Assembly: GCA_050955105.1 (NCBI GenBank)
Contig: JBPBQZ010000151.1
Span: forward strand, 1-15,266
DNA: 15,266 nt
Direction of reading: 5' to 3'
Source of the DNA: JBPBQZ01 sp050955105
Lineage (GTDB): Bacteria > Pseudomonadota > Gammaproteobacteria > Burkholderiales > Burkholderiaceae
The notes beneath the pieces were generated by a model. The model searched no databases and was not told the origin of the DNA. It was given only the letters and a program-made list of their open reading frames with translations. Below, piece after piece: positions 14,649 through 15,266 of the stretch. The first letter of the stretch is position 1, and every line of letters begins with the position of its first letter. The position numbers were made by a program, and so were the translations under genes.

Positions 14649-15266
14649 TCAAAGCTGGTCGCGCAGCTTGAAGCGCTGCACTTTGCCGGTGGCGGTTTTC
14701 GGCAGATCGTCGACGAACAGCACTTCGCGTGGATACTTGTGCGGCGCCAGTCGATGCTTGACGAAGGTCTTCAGTTCGTCGACCAGTGCCGGGTCTGCCT
14801 TGACGCCTCGATTGAGCACGATGAAGGCGCAGGTCTTGGTCAAACCGGTGCTGTCGGTGCGGCCAGCCACCGCCGCTTCGAGCACGCTCGGATGGCTCAT
14901 CAACACCATTTCCACTTCGACGGGCGACACATACTGGCCGCTCACTTTCAACATATCGTCGCTGCGGCCCGCATAGACATAGCAGCCGTTGTCCAGCTTC
15001 ATATACTTGTCGCCGCTCTTGAGCCATTCTCCCAGAAAGGTCGCGCGGCTTTTGTCGCGATTGCTCCAATACATGAGTGCCGCGCTAGGGCCCTTGATGA
15101 AGAGGTCGCCGATCTCGCCGTCGGGCACTGGTCGACCGTTCTCATCTCGTAATTCAACCTCGTAGCCAGGCACCGCCGTGCCAGTGGTGCCGTAGTGAAC
15201 CTGCCCCGGACGATTCGAAAGGAACACGTGCAGCATCTCGGTGGAGCCGATGCCGTCGATAATTTC
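14649..15266 (-). CDS. bclA: Benzoate-CoA ligase-like AMP-forming acyl-CoA synthetase, N-terminal part beyond window
   Basis: This is the C-terminal 205 residues of an ANL-superfamily adenylating enzyme; the frame is open to the right edge. The visible part begins EIIDGIGSTEMLHVFLSN, the A5-like region in the form seen in benzoate-CoA ligases. It continues with YGTTGTAVPGYEVELRDENG, the hinge/A8 block YAGRSDDMLKVSGQYVSPVEVE (about residues 98-119), and the A10 motif LPKTATGKVQRFKLR, whose Lys (about residue 195) is the adenylation lysine. The expected reaction is benzoate (or a close aromatic acid) + ATP + CoA to the CoA thioester, the entry step of the aerobic box pathway. Benzoate specificity is inferred from these motifs and the adjacent hydrolase; hydroxybenzoate or 2-aminobenzoate ligases are alternatives. 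The stop is at 14649. The rest of the operon, if present, lies to the right. Confidence 0.85.
   Translation of the reverse strand, partial: EIIDGIGSTEMLHVFLSNRPGQVHYGTTGTAVPGYEVELRDENGRPVPDGEIGDLFIKGPSAALMYWSNRDKSRATFLGEWLKSGDKYMKLDNGCYVYAGRSDDMLKVSGQYVSPVEVEMVLMSHPSVLEAAVAGRTDSTGLTKTCAFIVLNRGVKADPALVDELKTFVKHRLAPHKYPREVLFVDDLPKTATGKVQRFKLRDQL

Overview
The window looks like a chromosomal surface-polysaccharide (LPS O-antigen type) locus of a Burkholderia-group betaproteobacterium. It runs at its right edge into the start of an aromatic-acid degradation operon. The assignment rests on protein resemblance and gene order: the run of GT2 enzyme, short-chain epimerase, WecA-type transferase and 635-residue WbpM-type dehydratase matches the wbiF-wbiG-wbiH-wbiI order known from Burkholderia O-antigen clusters, and the right-hand end resembles the Burkholderiales benzoyl-CoA (box) region. 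No species can be named from the sequence alone.

Layout. (1) Positions 1-6230, plus strand: a tandem-domain GT2 glycosyltransferase cut by the left edge, a second GT2 enzyme (wbiF-like), a wbiG-like sugar epimerase/reductase, a wbiH-like polyprenyl-phosphate sugar-1-phosphate transferase, and a wbiI/wbpM-type UDP-sugar dehydratase. The last four are almost contiguous, with 1-base TGATG overlaps at two junctions, and behave as one operon. (2) Positions 6360-12078, minus strand, convergent with the first block. In transcription order: Wzx-like flippase, GT2 glycosyltransferase with a 12-bp-repeat N-terminal extension, GT4 glycosyltransferase, galE, and a second WecA/WbcO-like transferase. (3) Positions 12249-13643, plus strand: phosphomannomutase/phosphoglucomutase, divergent from the flippase. 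(4) Positions 13729-15266, minus strand: an alpha/beta hydrolase and, upstream of it, the C-terminal part of a benzoate-CoA-ligase-like enzyme cut by the right edge.

How the genes fit together. ManB/AlgC-type mutase and GalE would supply nucleotide-sugar precursors. WbiI, and probably WbiG, would make a modified UDP-N-acetylhexosamine such as a 6-deoxy sugar. WbiH and/or the second transferase would load the first sugar phosphate onto undecaprenyl phosphate. The four glycosyltransferases would extend the unit, and the flippase would move it across the inner membrane. No Wzy polymerase, chain-length regulator, ABC exporter or ligase is visible here.

Intergenic regions are short, and no gap exceeds 300 bases. 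The visible non-coding signals are GC-rich hairpins at both convergent junctions (6233-6276 and 13681-13716), a possible intrinsic terminator with a T6AGCTA6 palindrome between the GT4 gene and galE, and an FNR/Anr-like box in the 170-bp divergent region. I found no RNA genes, insertion sequences or CRISPR arrays. The window is mostly recognisable, conventional biology. The most useful oddities are the two convergently encoded initiating transferases and the in-frame 12-bp repeat array in one glycosyltransferase.
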